Source: Methanobrevibacter sp. (lineage in GTDB: Archaea; Methanobacteriota; Methanobacteria; Methanobacteriales; Methanobacteriaceae). From it: DNA of 11,948 nt. The stretch spans positions 1 through 11,948 of the forward strand of contig JAITOM010000381.1 of the NCBI GenBank assembly GCA_031289975.1, written 5' to 3'. The translations under genes were made by a program, and so were the position numbers. Shown here in pieces: positions 1 to 6,494 of this stretch. The stretch's first letter is position 1. Each line of letters opens with the position of its first letter. Under the pieces are notes generated by a model. It made no database searches. It had not been told where the DNA came from and saw only the letters and a program-made list of their open reading frames with translations.

Positions 1-144
1 GGCACTGTAAAAATAGCATGGAAATTCCCAATTGAAAAATTGGAAACAGATGATAAAAGTTTAATGACATGTATATTGTCTAAACTTTTTCTGCTACAAA
101 TCTAAATTCAAGATTTCGAATTTCCATCCTCTTTTTACAGTGCC
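1..144. mobile_element. MITE-like element with 27-bp terminal inverted repeats
   Basis: Bases 1-27 and 118-144 are inverted repeats matching at 25 of 27 positions; both ends read ggcactgtaaaaa going inward, followed by atggaaattc. The interior folds too: ccaatt-gaaa-aattgg at 28-43 is a 6-bp hairpin with a GAAA loop, and aaaagttta (55-63) pairs exactly with taaactttt (81-89), enclosing gaca/tgtc. There is no coding capacity, so this looks like a miniature non-autonomous transposon. The left end touches the window edge, so neither the true boundary nor a target-site duplication can be checked. A degraded right-half relative lies at 10941-11007. The parent transposase family is not identified. 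Confidence 0.75.
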
Positions 145-316
145 AATTTAACTCTTTCATTTTCTAAAAACACTTAAAAAAACAAAAAAAGTATTAAAAA
201 TATTAAACTAAGTATTACAAATACATTATTATTTATCAGTTCAATTTGGTAAACTCTCAAATAAAAAATTTTAATATTCTTAATAATTCATCATGATTAC
301 GATATAATTGATTATT

Positions 317-961
317 ATGTCTTATTTTAGATTAATTGAAAAAAATAAAGGTTCAACAAAGCTATTTGTTGGTGGAATACATGGAAAAGAAGGATTAACC
401 ACTATAAAATTTTTTAAATCCTTAATTCCAAATGATTTTTCAAATGGTAAAACTTTAATCTACAACTTTGATGAAAGTCCCTATATTTCTACATTGAATA
501 AAAAATATTACAATTCTAAGATTGGAAAAGAGTTAATAGCTATTATAAAAAAGTATAAGCCAGACTTCTATATCGAACTTCATTGTTACAATATTAAAAA
601 TTACAAAAATTTAGTTGATGATAAAAGAAGAGATCATCAAGGAGTTCCTCCATTAATTGAATTAAATAATAAAGTTTTAGTAAGTTCTGTTTCACCAATC
701 ATTAGAAAAAAATACTTTAAAAGAGAAGATGTATGTAAAATTATTGAAATTCCCTGTCTAAAAGATAATGATTCATTAAAATCAAAAGAATTTAATGAAA
801 ATTTAGCTATTAAAACCTATCTAAATTTTATTAAAATAATAGCCATTTCTAAAAATAGGGAAGATTTCGAAAAAAGAGTAATAGCTATTTATCCTAAACA
901 AGTGGATTTAGCTATTAAATATGCTAAAGAAATTTTTGGAAAAGATTTCCCTCCTTTTTAA
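317..961 (+). CDS. DUF2119 family protein (M14 zinc-carboxypeptidase-like)
   Basis: A 214-aa protein matching the DUF2119 family of archaeal proteins, which looks related to M14 peptidases and succinylglutamate desuccinylase/aspartoacylase enzymes. Visible motifs fit a zinc site: GGIHGKEG at residues 19-26 supplies the HxxE pair (H22, E25), and IELHC around residue 89 supplies the third ligand. E144 in the IIEIPC segment is a candidate catalytic acid. No signal peptide or membrane segment is seen, so it is probably cytosolic. The substrate is unknown. I chose ATG at 317; an in-frame TTG at 308 would add three residues, and neither has a clear ribosome binding site, so the mRNA may be leaderless or nearly so. 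Its 3' end overlaps an antisense decayed coding fragment (908-1190). Family assignment is from recalled family features. Confidence 0.8.
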   Translation: MSYFRLIEKNKGSTKLFVGGIHGKEGLTTIKFFKSLIPNDFSNGKTLIYNFDESPYISTLNKKYYNSKIGKELIAIIKKYKPDFYIELHCYNIKNYKNLVDDKRRDHQGVPPLIELNNKVLVSSVSPIIRKKYFKREDVCKIIEIPCLKDNDSLKSKEFNENLAIKTYLNFIKIIAISKNREDFEKRVIAIYPKQVDLAIKYAKEIFGKDFPPF

Positions 962-1190
962 TGTTTTTAATAAAAATATAGAAATTTGGAATAAAATCTT
1001 ATCATCTGAATTTGACATAACCCCAAAAATTTCAGGAGCCATCTTTTTGACACTCCAACCAATTTTAACTATAAATCACAAAGTCATATATGATTTGTTA
1101 AATAAACCATATAATAGAAATTCTCTAAAAATGATACCATAAACAAAAATGTTAATATGATGAACATGACTTATTTTTAAAATAAACTCA
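908..1190 (-). pseudogene. Decayed coding fragment sharing a core with the ORF at 11367-11546
   Basis: Read on the minus strand, this stretch gives protein-like sequence interrupted by one TGA at 1076-1078. After that stop come FIVKIGW, SVKKMAPEIFG and MSNSDD, then LFQ. Bases 984-1056 match 11431-11503 at about 85 percent, with 20 consecutive identical bases at 999-1018. In the minus frame many differences fall at third codon positions (for example gtc/gta, aaa/aag, ttc/ttt, caa/cag), so this strand is the likelier coding strand; the opposite frame shows no such bias. Boundaries are approximate, and the left part is antisense to the end of the DUF2119 gene. I do not recognise the family. Confidence 0.4.
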
Positions 1191-1218
1191 TAATAGTTAT
1201 TTTATATGGTTGATAATT

Positions 1219-2010
1219 ATGAAGAAAAATGAAAAACTAACACCAAAGAATTTTTTAAAAAGAGTATCCGAGAAAAAAATTAAGGTAAATAAAGATTCTG
1301 ATGGAAATTATCTTAAATATTTATCAATTGAAAATTTATATGATAAAAAAGAAAATAGTGAATATTACCATGATCTTAGACTTCTTCTAAATTCTACTTC
1401 TTCATGTGAAATATCTGATGCTCTTTCTTCTTTAACAAATAATAATGGAGTTCTAAAAGGTTTAAAAAATATCAATGGTTTAAAAGCTTATGGTGAAGTT
1501 ATAACTGTTGAAACTCCATCCAATGATTGGGGAACATCTGTTTTAGCTATTGATAAAGCAAAAAAAGGAGAAGTTATTCTTATAAAAGCCTATCCTAAAA
1601 ATAATTCAGATGATTACGATTTAAGAAAAAGTAAACCTGCAGCTGTTTGGGGTGAATTAACATCTTTAGCTGCTAAAAATAAGAAAATAACTGGAACATT
1701 TGTTTTGGGTTACATCAGAGATGTGGATAATTTAATTGAATTGGATTATCCTGTTTTTGCTTTTGATGTGTGTCCTAATGCAGGCTCTGCTCTTGGTCAT
1801 GGGACGATTAATGGTAGTATAAGTTCAAATCATTCCCATATTAATCCAGGTGATTTTATTTTCGGAGATAAAAATGGAGTTGTTTTAATTCCTAAGGGAT
1901 TGTTTGAAATTGTTATGAAAAAAGTAATAGCTATTAAAACAAATGAAAGAAATATTTACAACCATCTTGAAAAAGGAAAATCTCTTTCTGAAATTATAGG
2001 ACTAAAATAA
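1219..2010 (+). CDS. RraA / HMG-CHA aldolase-fold family protein
   Basis: A 263-aa member of the RraA-like family (PF03737), which includes HMG/CHA-type pyruvate aldolases and the RNase E inhibitor RraA. Family landmarks appear in order: CEISDAL (63-69), AVWGELTSLAA (142-152), GYIRDVD (164-170, with the Arg-Asp pair that in the aldolases contacts substrate and metal), INPGDFIFGD (208-217) and NGVVLIP (219-225). About 50 N-terminal residues precede the core. In methanogens similar domains occur alone or fused to hexulose-phosphate synthase; no such fusion is present here, and the reaction cannot be inferred. ATG at 1219 is preferred over TTG at 1210 because ggttgat, a weak Shine-Dalgarno, lies 4 bases upstream. 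A TATA-like tttatat at 1201-1207 is too close to serve this start. The gene is convergent with the TraB-led minus-strand cluster. Confidence 0.82.
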   Translation: MKKNEKLTPKNFLKRVSEKKIKVNKDSDGNYLKYLSIENLYDKKENSEYYHDLRLLLNSTSSCEISDALSSLTNNNGVLKGLKNINGLKAYGEVITVETPSNDWGTSVLAIDKAKKGEVILIKAYPKNNSDDYDLRKSKPAAVWGELTSLAAKNKKITGTFVLGYIRDVDNLIELDYPVFAFDVCPNAGSALGHGTINGSISSNHSHINPGDFIFGDKNGVVLIPKGLFEIVMKKVIAIKTNERNIYNHLEKGKSLSEIIGLK

Positions 2011-2048
2011 GTAATTTGAAGTATAAATTTAACTTATATGTATAATTG

Positions 2049-2138
2049 TTAAATTTTTTCTTTAATCTGCATAAAAGATGTACATCCAGTTTCAGGTGTA
2101 TTCAGTATAGCAGTAAGAGGATTGCAACCATTTCCCAT
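2049..2138 (-). CDS. Small 29-aa ORF translationally coupled to the upstream gene
   Basis: A 30-codon ORF on the minus strand starting MGNGCNPLTAILNTPETGC and ending MQIKEKI, with cysteines at positions 5 and 19. Its ATG overlaps the stop codon of the 85-aa membrane-anchored gene (TAATG, sharing base 2138), the classic layout for translational reinitiation. Composition is balanced (Gly, Asn, Pro, Thr, Cys) rather than the Lys/Ile/Phe bias of random AT-rich frames, which argues for real coding sequence. It may be a small expressed peptide. Alternatively it is the decayed C-terminus of a larger gene, because the frame stays open for only five more codons upstream (YFTEI) before a TAG. I do not recognise it. 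Confidence 0.45.
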   Translation of the reverse strand: MGNGCNPLTAILNTPETGCTSFMQIKEKI

Positions 2139-2395
2139 TATTTCAGTAAAATACTAATTATAGCTGCAGTAGGTAAAATATAAGTTGTAAAACTTTTTAA
2201 TCCACTAACTTCACCTTTAACAATAGTAAGATCCGATTTAATGATATCTAAATTATCATAAATATGATTTAAATGATTATTTTTAATGATCCTTAACTCT
2301 TCTTTAATTTCGTGGTTTTCTTCTTTAAGACCATTTATATCCTTTTCTAAAATACTGAATTTAATCTCAAAAAATTCTTTATCATTTTTATCCAT
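2138..2395 (-). CDS. Small coiled-coil protein with C-terminal membrane anchor
   Basis: An 85-aa protein. Residues 7-66 are rich in Glu, Lys, Ile and Leu with heptad-like spacing, indicating a long coiled coil. Residues 69-84 (FTTYILPTAAIISILL) form a single hydrophobic segment, followed only by Lys. This resembles in layout the XhlA (phage hemolysin/holin-accessory) type: cytoplasmic coiled coil with a C-terminal anchor. Similarity is architectural only and no family is assigned with certainty. The start is well supported by GGAGGT at 2401-2406, five bases before the ATG. It lies 68 bases downstream of the DUF1922 gene on the same strand, and its stop overlaps the ATG of the 29-aa ORF. Possible roles are membrane tethering or a partner of the neighbouring TraB membrane protein; both are inference. 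Confidence 0.8.
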   Translation of the reverse strand: MDKNDKEFFEIKFSILEKDINGLKEENHEIKEELRIIKNNHLNHIYDNLDIIKSDLTIVKGEVSGLKSFTTYILPTAAIISILLK

Positions 2396-2400
2396 GATTT

Positions 2401-2406
2401 ACCTCC
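2401..2406 (-). promoter_or_regulatory. Strong Shine-Dalgarno for the 85-aa coiled-coil gene
   Basis: The minus strand reads GGAGGT five bases before the ATG at 2395. It is the strongest ribosome binding site in the window and fixes the start of this small gene. Confidence 0.8.
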
Positions 2407-2463
2407 AGTGTATTTTTGATTTAGATTTTAATTTTATTCATACACAATTGTTGACACCATCTA

Positions 2464-2694
2464 TTAAAATCGTCTATGGAATTTTATTGAATCAGCAGTC
2501 GAAAATCCAGTTTTTCCATAATTTTCTTCTTGCATCTGCTGAATAGTATAAGAAGCATCCATTACATTTTCTACTTTTTTAAAAATTCTTCTTTCTTTTA
2601 CTTTTAAGGTTTTTCCACAAACACATTTTCTCCTAACAACACCTTCTTTTGCATATAAAGCTCTACCACAATCACAACGGAAAATAAGATACAT
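2464..2694 (-). CDS. DUF1922 zinc-ribbon protein (MTH1184-like)
   Basis: A 76-aa protein closely resembling MTH1184 of Methanothermobacter, the structurally solved founder of DUF1922 (PF09082). The zinc ribbon is visible as two CxC knuckles, RCDCG (C7, C9) and KCVCG (C24, C26), opening with the family's MYLIFRCDCGRALY. The tail KVKERRIFKK plus a helix with QQMQEENYG also matches. The molecular role of the family is unknown; the ribbon suggests nucleic-acid or protein binding. I chose ATG at 2694 over an in-frame TTG at 2706 because the family starts at this Met and GGGGGT sits 4 bases before it. The TraB stop (2696-2698) is one base upstream, so the two are almost certainly co-transcribed and translationally coupled. 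Confidence 0.9.
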   Translation of the reverse strand: MYLIFRCDCGRALYAKEGVVRRKCVCGKTLKVKERRIFKKVENVMDASYTIQQMQEENYGKTGFSTADSIKFHRRF

Positions 2695-2695
2695 T

Positions 2696-3865
2696 TTAAC
2701 CCCCAAAGATTTTACTTGCCAATGGAATAAATACTCTTGATGGAAGTATAATTAGAGTAGCAATACTAACACCAATATCTGTCCCAATAACAACTAAAAG
2801 AATTCTAAATATTGCATTATGCCATAAATCTTTAAAATTTTCAATTTTTGTTAAATTAACAATATCACTTCTTTTAAATTTTCTATATTTGGTTTCTGTT
2901 AACCCTGTAAGAAATCCAGTTGCAAATAAAGGATGTATTATGCATGGAACGGCAACAAAAAATCCAACAATCGCCGATTGAATTTTTGAACCAGACAAAA
3001 TAGAACCTAAAAATGCAAAAACTCCACTGATTAAAAAAAACTCCAGTAAGCTGTAGGATATATCAACTCCTTTCCAAAGAGCTAATATAAATATTGCAAC
3101 AAATGATATTGGTATTAAAGATAGAATAATTTTAAGCCAAGGAAGACCTTTTTTTTCAATGTCTGTAAGTTCTTCTAATGATGGTATTTCCTCTACATTA
3201 TCTAAGTAATGGTTTATACCTTTTTTATGTCCTGCACCAACCACTGCAACAACATGATCTTTTTCAATCTCGAGTATAGATTTTGCTAAATATGCATCCC
3301 TTTCTTTAACAAGAACCTCATAGACTGAAGGAGATGTTTTTTCAAAGTATTCCATTACTTCTTCTAAGACATCTTGTTTTTTTAAATCTTCAATACTCTC
3401 TACTTCATTATCATCGTCACTATCATCAAAAAATGAGTAAATAAGAGTAAGAATGAATTTAAGCTTTTCATAAGCCCCCATTTTATTCATAGTTCTTTGT
3501 AGTGTAATGTTAATGTCCCTGTCAATTAAAGCTATTTCTGAATCATTTTCTTCTCCAGCTTCAATTGCAGCTATCATTTCAGAACCAGGTTTAACATCTA
3601 ATTCATCACCTATTTTACTTTGAATTACCGTTAGTATAATACTTGCGATAAAGATCCCAACTTTATCTTCTTTAATAATTTTGGTGATAGATATGTTTTC
3701 TTCTTCAACACCATCTCTTTCATTAATTAAACGTTTATATCTATTAGCATCAAGTTCAATAGCTACAACTTCTGGATGTTGTTCACTGATAACATTTCTT
3801 ACTTCTTCAACACTTTCTTTAGAAACATGTGCAGTTCCAATAATTGTTAAACATTCTTTTTTCAT
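2696..3865 (-). CDS. TraB family protein with C-terminal multi-pass membrane domain
   Basis: A 389-aa protein of the TraB/PrgY family (PF01963; TIGR00261 type), named for the enterococcal pheromone-shutdown protein and related to Tiki-type membrane proteases. The N-terminal domain (1-230) carries the expected elements: GTAHVS (10-15), VVAIELD (33-39), RDAYLA (189-194) and VVGAGHKKGI (208-217), so the two GxxH motifs and the conserved Glu are present. Four hydrophobic segments follow at about 241-265, 271-293, 297-321 and 350-386, so the protein is membrane-embedded. Residues 147-153 hold an acidic run (DDSDDDNE-like) missing from the paralog. The full length fits archaeal TraB proteins. It leads the cluster with DUF1922. 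The ATG is preceded by gagtgtttaaaa, shared with the paralog; there is no strong ribosome binding site. The substrate in methanogens is unknown. Confidence 0.9.
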   Translation of the reverse strand: MKKECLTIIGTAHVSKESVEEVRNVISEQHPEVVAIELDANRYKRLINERDGVEEENISITKIIKEDKVGIFIASIILTVIQSKIGDELDVKPGSEMIAAIEAGEENDSEIALIDRDINITLQRTMNKMGAYEKLKFILTLIYSFFDDSDDDNEVESIEDLKKQDVLEEVMEYFEKTSPSVYEVLVKERDAYLAKSILEIEKDHVVAVVGAGHKKGINHYLDNVEEIPSLEELTDIEKKGLPWLKIILSLIPISFVAIFILALWKGVDISYSLLEFFLISGVFAFLGSILSGSKIQSAIVGFFVAVPCIIHPLFATGFLTGLTETKYRKFKRSDIVNLTKIENFKDLWHNAIFRILLVVIGTDIGVSIATLIILPSRVFIPLASKIFGG

Positions 3866-4368
3866 CTTTTAAACACTCACAAATAAAATTAAAAATTAAT
3901 ATTATCATTTATTTTACTTTAAATAATTTAATTATTATTATATTTAAAAATTTTTATTTATATAAAACATTGCATTGATATTTTAATTGTTGGATTATAA
4001 AATAATTTTAATTTTTATATTTAATGTAGTGGTTTTGGTAAATAATTTTTTTAAAATAAATATTATTAAAATATATTTATTTAAAATTATTTATATTAAT
4101 TAAAATAAATTTATATTATTTAAAATTTAAAATTATAAATTTTTATAAATTGATATTTAAAATTAAATGATTTAATAAAAAAATTATCATTTTAAAATTT
4201 AAGAACTTTTCCAGATAATTAGAATACTATATTTTATTTAAAATAAGATTAATTAATAAATAAAGCATTTATTACTAATTGCATTTATTATTAATTAATA
4301 TCGTGATAGTGTAAATTATTAATAAAAATAGTGTAAATATTGATAAATAAATTTATAAAAGACTAATA
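3866..4368. other. AT-rich intergenic region between the TraB paralogs
   Basis: About 500 bases of almost pure A/T with no credible gene on either strand. It should hold the promoter of the downstream TraB gene (a ttatataaat-like box on the minus strand near 3957-3966, tentative) and the end of the upstream TraB transcript (tctttttat on the minus strand just past the stop at 4369). Short duplications are visible: gcatttattactaatt (4265-4280) is followed directly by a copy with one mismatch (4281-4296), and atagtgtaaat occurs at 4306 and again at 4328. No remnant of the missing TraB membrane domain can be read here. Confidence 0.5.
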
Positions 4369-5169
4369 TTATATATTAACTAAATTAAATGATTTTAGTA
4401 TTGTTAAAATAATTAGTATAACCACAACAAGTAAAATAAATTTCATCCAAGGAAAACCTTTTTTTTCTGTGTCTTTAAGTTCTTCCATTGATGGTATTTC
4501 CTCTACATTATCTAAGTAATAGTTTATACCTTTTTTATGTCCTGCACCAACCACTGCAACAACATGATCTTTTTCAATTGCAAGTATAGATTTTGCTAAA
4601 TATGCATCTCTTTCTTTAACAAGAACCTCATAGGCTGAAGGAGATGTTTTTTTAAAGTACTCCATTACTTCTTCTAAAGCATCTTGTTTCTTTAAATCTT
4701 CAATATTCTCTATTTCATTTCCTCCTGAAAACATTGAATAAATAATACTAAAGATAAATTTAAGTTTTTCAAAAGCCCCCATTTTATTCAATGCTCTTTG
4801 TAGTGTGATGTTAATGTCCCTATCAATTAAAGCTATTTCTGCACCATTTTCTCCTCCAGCTTCTATTGCAGCTATCATTTCGGAACCAGGTCTAACATCT
4901 AATTCAGCACCAATTTTACTTTGAATTAATGATAGTATAGAACCTGTAAGGTAAAGTCCAACTTTTTTCTCCTTAACTATTTCAGTAACCCCCATTTTTT
5001 CTTCTTTTTTAACACCATTTTTCTCTTCCATTAAACGAGTAAATCGTTGATAATCAAGTTCAATAGCTACAACTTCTGGCTGTTGTTCATTAATAACATC
5101 CTTTACTTCTTCAACACTTTCCTTAGAAACATGAGCAGTTCCAATAATTGTTAAACATTCTCTTCTCAT
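4369..5169 (-). CDS. Short TraB paralog with a single membrane anchor
   Basis: A 266-aa TraB-family protein, closely similar to the product of 2696-3865 over its first 240 residues. It keeps GTAHVS (10-15), VVAIELD (33-39), RDAYLA (188-193) and VVGAGHKKGI (207-216). After the shared segment EKKGFPWMKF it has one hydrophobic stretch (241-257, ending LLVVVILIILTIL) and a nine-residue tail instead of the four-segment membrane domain. The catalytic-like part is therefore retained and the membrane part lost, probably by deletion or divergence after a tandem duplication. Nucleotide identity is very high in blocks: 4495-4630 against 3185-3320 shows about five differences. That suggests recent duplication or gene conversion. 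The start has the same gagtgtttaaa leader as the full copy. It lies about 500 bases upstream and is probably transcribed separately. Confidence 0.88.
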   Translation of the reverse strand: MRRECLTIIGTAHVSKESVEEVKDVINEQQPEVVAIELDYQRFTRLMEEKNGVKKEEKMGVTEIVKEKKVGLYLTGSILSLIQSKIGAELDVRPGSEMIAAIEAGGENGAEIALIDRDINITLQRALNKMGAFEKLKFIFSIIYSMFSGGNEIENIEDLKKQDALEEVMEYFKKTSPSAYEVLVKERDAYLAKSILAIEKDHVVAVVGAGHKKGINYYLDNVEEIPSMEELKDTEKKGFPWMKFILLVVVILIILTILKSFNLVNI

Positions 5170-5698
5170 TTTTTAAACACTCAAAATTGTTTATAAATTG
5201 AAATTTATTTTATTATTAATTTATTATTATATTTATTTTATTATTATATTTATGATATTAGATATTATAAAAATATATATTTAAATAATATATAGTGATT
5301 TTGATAAAACTCTTAATAAATAACTTTTTTATATAATTGAATATTATAAATTAAGAAGTTGAAGGGCATGTCCTATATTATACTCAATAATGTATTCATT
5401 TTGATGAGATTACTATTTTTTGAAAATTCTAAAAACTAATTTTCCAATGATTTATTTTTGATTTAAAGATAAATTAGAAAACTTGAAAATGAGCATTTGA
5501 AAGAGGTTTTATAGTGGGGCACCAATTTTTGGCAATATAATTTTCAATCCAATTTCAATGAATGATTTTTTATTGACTAAATCATAGAAATTTTTCATTC
5601 ATGACTTATAAAATAAAAAATTTTATAAATATAGAAAATCAAAGATTTCCTGACTTAAATCAAAGATTAGTTGACTAATCAATTTCAATGATTAAATA
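5170..5698. other. AT-rich intergenic region with several inverted repeats
   Basis: No convincing gene on either strand. It contains nested dyads near the taw2 stop: gattagt-tg-actaatc (5665-5680), a 9-bp stem with a 5-base loop at 5606-5628 (ttataaaat/attttataa), and atgaatga (5558-5565) against tcattcat (5595-5602). The word caatttcaatga occurs at about 5552 and 5680, with a variant near 7664. The motif aaatcaaagatt is directly repeated near 5637 and 5658. A plus-strand stretch near 5515 reads GAPIFGN, faintly like the APKIFG fragment elsewhere, but too short to call. The promoter of the short TraB gene should lie in 5170-5300, which is rich in TATA-like words. Confidence 0.45.
5665..5680 (-). 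terminator. Hairpin just downstream of taw2
   Basis: A perfect 7-bp stem, gattagt-tg-actaatc, begins 19 bases beyond the taw2 stop codon, with T-rich sequence (tttgattt) following on the minus strand. Archaeal termination usually relies on the T-run rather than the hairpin, so this may instead be a 3'-end processing or stabilising structure. Confidence 0.35.
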
Positions 5699-6430
5699 TT
5701 AACTTTCATTTATCTGCACATCCAATACAACATGAGAGACTCCTGGAGCATACTTTTTAATAGTTTCTATGTTTAAAAGTTTAACCTCCTTATTTTTAGC
5801 TATTTTTTTTATTCTATTAATCGGTCGAGTATTAATTAATTTATCTGGAACAGTTTCATGATAGTGTATAATTCCACCATCATTCAATACGGAAATAGCT
5901 GAATTTAAATAGTGATGTGTGGTTTTTATATAACCCATTATAACTCTATCAACAAGTAAATTTCTATCCAAATCTTTACAGTCTCCTAAGATTGGATTTA
6001 TTTTATTGTGAACCTTATTTAAAATTATGTTCTTTTTTAGATAATTAAAAGAATTTGGATTAATTTCAATAGCTATAACTTTTTTTGGATTAGAATGAAT
6101 AGCTATTGGTATTGAAAAATAACCAATTCCTGCAAACATGTCTAAAACAGTTTCATTATCATTTACAAGTTTAGATATTCTCATTCTCTCATTTGTATTT
6201 CCTTTAGACCACATTATTTTAGATAGATCGAGATTATAAAAACACCCATTCTCTTTATGAATAGTCTCAGTGGTTTCACCATACAGGAGTTCAATTTTTG
6301 GTTCTCTTATTTGACCAAAAATTTCATTAATCTTAACTATAGAATCGATATCAAATTTATCTAAAATCTTTTTTAAGTCTTCTGGATAATGATCTAAAAC
6401 TAAGATTCTACCAATTTTTTTCCATTTCAT
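5699..6430 (-). CDS. taw2: Taw2-type tRNA wybutosine-synthesizing enzyme (Trm5/Taw2 family)
   Basis: A 243-aa class I SAM-dependent enzyme of the Trm5/Taw2 (Met10-like) family. The SAM site shows motif I VLDMFAGIGYFSIP (95-108), the acidic residue in AIEINP (E122) and GDCKDL (149-154). At the catalytic position it has VIMGYIKTTHHYL (163-175). The MGY signature marks Taw2/TYW2, whereas Trm5 methyltransferases have a Asn-Leu-Pro motif there; the length also fits Taw2 rather than longer Trm5. Taw2 transfers the 3-amino-3-carboxypropyl group of SAM to 4-demethylwyosine at G37 of tRNA-Phe, in the cytosol. The start is ATG at 6430, preceded by a weak GTGAAT ribosome binding site. It lies 64 bases downstream of comB on the same strand, with a TATA-like palindrome between them, so it may have its own promoter as well as read-through. 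Confidence 0.85.
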   Translation of the reverse strand: MKWKKIGRILVLDHYPEDLKKILDKFDIDSIVKINEIFGQIREPKIELLYGETTETIHKENGCFYNLDLSKIMWSKGNTNERMRISKLVNDNETVLDMFAGIGYFSIPIAIHSNPKKVIAIEINPNSFNYLKKNIILNKVHNKINPILGDCKDLDRNLLVDRVIMGYIKTTHHYLNSAISVLNDGGIIHYHETVPDKLINTRPINRIKKIAKNKEVKLLNIETIKKYAPGVSHVVLDVQINES

Positions 6431-6478
6431 AGTTATTCACATTTGTATTAGAATTTGTAATATGTAGCATTTCAAAAA

Positions 6479-6492
6479 AGTTTATATAAACT
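6479..6492 (-). promoter_or_regulatory. Palindromic TATA box upstream of taw2
   Basis: agtttatataaact is a perfect 14-bp palindrome that contains TTTATATA, the standard box of these methanogens. It starts three bases past the comB stop and lies 49-62 bases before the taw2 ATG, so transcription would begin near 6455-6460 with a leader of about 25-30 bases. Confidence 0.5.
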
Positions 6493-6494
6493 CT

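Noticed and set aside
921..1142. 73-codon plus-strand frame overlapping the end of the DUF2119 gene
   Set aside because: It is out of frame with a real gene over its first 40 bases, has no ribosome binding site, and the repeat inside it shows codon-like silent changes only in the minus-strand frame.
2286..2546. 86-codon plus-strand frame
   Set aside because: It is antisense to the coiled-coil and DUF1922 genes, both of which have family or ribosome-binding-site support.
3681..3872. 63-codon plus-strand frame
   Set aside because: Antisense shadow of the TraB N-terminus; Ser/Leu-rich composition typical of such shadows.
5511..5560. Third copy of the APKIFG fragment (plus strand reads GAPIFGN)
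   Set aside because: Only about 15 bases are similar and the flanks do not match either of the two good copies.
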